Part shown: piece after piece, positions 40,112 through 41,814 of the stretch
Layout of the letters: the number at the start of each line of letters is the position of its first letter
Position numbering within the stretch: the first letter of the stretch is position 1
NCBI GenBank assembly: GCA_017527415.1
Contig: JAFXQA010000006.1
Span: 1-41,814 of the forward strand
Direction: 5' to 3'
Length of the DNA stretch: 41,814 nucleotides
Source: Bacteroidales bacterium
GTDB lineage: Bacteria; Bacteroidota; Bacteroidia; Bacteroidales; UBA932
Notes under the pieces: model-generated
Database searches by the model: none
What the model saw: only the letters and a program-made list of their open reading frames with translations
Told to the model about the DNA's origin: nothing
Translations under genes and position numbers: made by a program

Positions 40112-41320
40112 ATGAAGAGATTTCTGGTTTTTTCCACCCTGTTGCTTGCCCTGCCGCTCGCTGCCCAGATTACTCCTGAGCGTCTGGCGGCGGATCCGCT
40201 GCTGGCAACGGATGTATACCGCACATACGAGTACTCTCCTGCGCTTGCCACCCGGCCTCCACGTGGCTATAAACCCGTGTATATCAGTCATTTCGGGCGC
40301 CACGGAGAGCGTTATATCAACAGAGAGTCCTACTTTTTGCCCGGGCTGGAAGTGCTTGAACGTGAAGCCCTGACCCCGCTCGGAGAGCGTGCCAGGAAGG
40401 AAATTTCCGATATGGTGAAGCGCACCGAGGGGAATCTGGGGTATCTGTCTCCGCTCGGGGCAAAAAACCACAGGGCCATCGCCAACCGCCTGTTCCATAA
40501 GTTCAGACGCGTTTTCCGGCGCGGGCGGACTGTGCGCTGCGCATCTACCGAAGTGCCGCGCTGCATAGTGAGTATGGCCAGTGCCGGAACAGCCCTGTCT
40601 TCGGCCCGTCCGGGCTTGATGATCGAGTACAGGATTGATGAAAAACTGCGGTGCTATATTCAGGAGCCCTGGTTGAGGGAGTATCTCCTGGGCAGGCGTG
40701 ATTCGCTGTTTGCAGCGCACCCAAGCTCATTAGACTGTATCAAGGACTGCTTTGCCGATGCGTCCCGTCTTTCCCGAAAGGAACTTACGGCCGTTGCCGA
40801 TGCGTTGTTCTATACCTGGAAAGATCTGCCTTGCCTGGATCTGGAAGCCTTCGATATCAAGGATTTCTTTTCTGATGAGCTGTTTTTGCTCTTCGCCCGT
40901 CACGGTTCCTCCTGGGACTACTGCCTGCTCTCTCGTTCCCCTTGGTGGAACAGGGAATTGCTGAGGCCACTGACAGACGATATTCTTATCCGCGCCGAAG
41001 AAGCCCTGGGGCGTAATGATATCGCGGCAGACCTGCGTTTCGGCCACGATTCCCAGCTGATTCCTCTCTACACCCTCCTCGGCCTGACCGGGAACGGCCA
41101 TGTGCTGGGGTACGATGAGGCTCCCGATGTCTGGGATCCGGCCTCGGTCTGCCCGATGGCATCCAGTCTCCAGATAGTTTTCTACAGGAACAGAAAGGGC
41201 AATGTGCTGGTGAAGGTTCTGAAGAACGAGCACGAGTTTGCAATCCCTGCGCTGACCCCCGTCAAGGGCCCCTATTATCTTTGGCAAGACCTTGCCGATA
41301 TTTTGAAACACGGGGAATAA
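40112..41320 (+). CDS. Secreted histidine acid phosphatase, phytase/MINPP-like
   Basis: A 402-residue exported enzyme with a signal peptide (residues 1-19, ending LAAQ). The branch-2 histidine phosphatase motifs are both present: nucleophile His64 in SHFGRHGERY, and His312-Asp313 in RFGHDSQLIP as proton donor. Family members hydrolyse phosphomonoesters, including inositol phosphates, and Bacteroides makes MINPP-like enzymes of this group, but the substrate here is inference. ATG 40112 begins the signal peptide. Its stop overlaps the Dus start by one base. Confidence 0.9.
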   Translation: MKRFLVFSTLLLALPLAAQITPERLAADPLLATDVYRTYEYSPALATRPPRGYKPVYISHFGRHGERYINRESYFLPGLEVLEREALTPLGERARKEISDMVKRTEGNLGYLSPLGAKNHRAIANRLFHKFRRVFRRGRTVRCASTEVPRCIVSMASAGTALSSARPGLMIEYRIDEKLRCYIQEPWLREYLLGRRDSLFAAHPSSLDCIKDCFADASRLSRKELTAVADALFYTWKDLPCLDLEAFDIKDFFSDELFLLFARHGSSWDYCLLSRSPWWNRELLRPLTDDILIRAEEALGRNDIAADLRFGHDSQLIPLYTLLGLTGNGHVLGYDEAPDVWDPASVCPMASSLQIVFYRNRKGNVLVKVLKNEHEFAIPALTPVKGPYYLWQDLADILKHGE

Positions 41321-41814
41321 TGAAGATAGGGAATTTAGATCTGGGCCCGAGGCCGGTGCTGCTGGCGCCGATGGAGGATGTGACGGACGTGAGTTTCCGC
41401 ATCCTCTGCCGGGAGCAGGGGGCGGATATGGTATACACCGAATTCATCCCCTCCGACGGCCTCATCCGCGACGCCTCCAAAGCACTTGCGAAGATGAAGA
41501 CGCTGGAAGAGGAGGCTCCGGTTGGCATACAAATCTATGGGCACATCCCCGAGTCCATGGTCGAGGCGGCGAAGATGGCGGACCATGCCGTGGAGTTGGT
41601 CGGCGGCCACGGGGCGGATGTGATAGATATCAACTTCGGCTGCCCGGTCACGAAGATCGCCGGCCGCGGCGCAGGTTCCGGAATGATGCGCTACCCCGAC
41701 AAGATGGTGGCTATCACCAAGGCGGTGGTGGAGGCGGTGGGCAAGCCCGTGACCGTGAAGACGCGCCTCGGCTGGGACAACGACAGCAAGATAATAGTGG
41801 AACTTGCCGAGCGC
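41320..41814 (+). CDS. dusB: tRNA-dihydrouridine synthase, 3' part outside the window
   Basis: The first 165 codons of a Dus flavoprotein, which reduces uridines in tRNA with NADPH. The FMN-barrel start LLAPMEDVTDVSFR, YTEFIPSDGL, and catalytic Cys108 in NFGCPVTKI, followed by GAGSGMMR and VTVKTRLGW, are all present. The particular subtype (DusB-like) is a guess from the pattern. The gene begins with a TAATG overlap with the phosphatase stop and runs past the window end. Confidence 0.93.
   Translation, partial: MKIGNLDLGPRPVLLAPMEDVTDVSFRILCREQGADMVYTEFIPSDGLIRDASKALAKMKTLEEEAPVGIQIYGHIPESMVEAAKMADHAVELVGGHGADVIDINFGCPVTKIAGRGAGSGMMRYPDKMVAITKAVVEAVGKPVTVKTRLGWDNDSKIIVELAER

Overview
The window looks like a chromosomal segment of a fairly GC-rich member of the Bacteroidales (Bacteroidota). 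The evidence is the repeated TAnnTTTG promoter -7 element, in the best cases with an upstream TTTG box about 19-20 bases away. Purine-rich ribosome binding sites are scarce and many lipoproteins are present. The family content also fits: a two-component propeller sensor, Big2 plus FISUMP-like surface lipoproteins, a DUF3109 protein, a degenerate M16 protein, and TopA with Crpt repeats in place of zinc ribbons. Genus cannot be decided from the sequence.

Bases 1-10.4 kb form a signalling and surface region. A lipoprotein (cut by the window edge) diverges from a propeller histidine kinase and NarL-type response regulator pair. Next is an unusual membrane-spanning LuxR regulator with a lipobox and periplasmic TPR-like region, preceded by a long leader carrying a repeated AAGTGTTG motif. 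Then come a Big2/FISUMP lipoprotein, a strong terminator, a textbook promoter, and a two-gene unit of a phosphodiesterase-LamG lipoprotein and a GH39-like glycosidase.

Bases 10.4-14.9 kb are an accessory patch. It has a winged-helix regulator with its membrane-protein partner and a probable autoregulatory operator, a GNAT stub, an orphan membrane protein, and the frameshifted tail of an isoprenylcysteine methyltransferase-like gene. It also has a 1.65-kb unit bounded by 48-bp perfect direct repeats ending in tRNA-Leu(UAA) sequence. That unit carries a lone, AT-richer RhuM-family gene.

Bases 14.9-28 kb are the conserved core: mreB-mreC-mreD-PBP2-rodA-nitroreductase on the minus strand, ispD, topA with an Lrp/AsnC regulator, and PBP1A with Ddl. 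Together they cover cell-wall elongation, D-Ala-D-Ala supply and isoprenoid precursor synthesis. Bases 28-41.8 kb mix housekeeping and accessory genes: a lipoprotein, a HicAB toxin-antitoxin pair, a U32 peptidase, a TPR protein, an inactive-looking M16 protein with DUF3109, a HemW carrying an in-frame palindrome-rich insertion, a coiled-coil membrane protein, aminopeptidase P, a histidine acid phosphatase and the start of a Dus enzyme.

The most unusual signals are the HemW insertion, the tRNA-Leu repeat-bounded RhuM unit, and the regulator at 4039-5418 with its repeat-rich leader.
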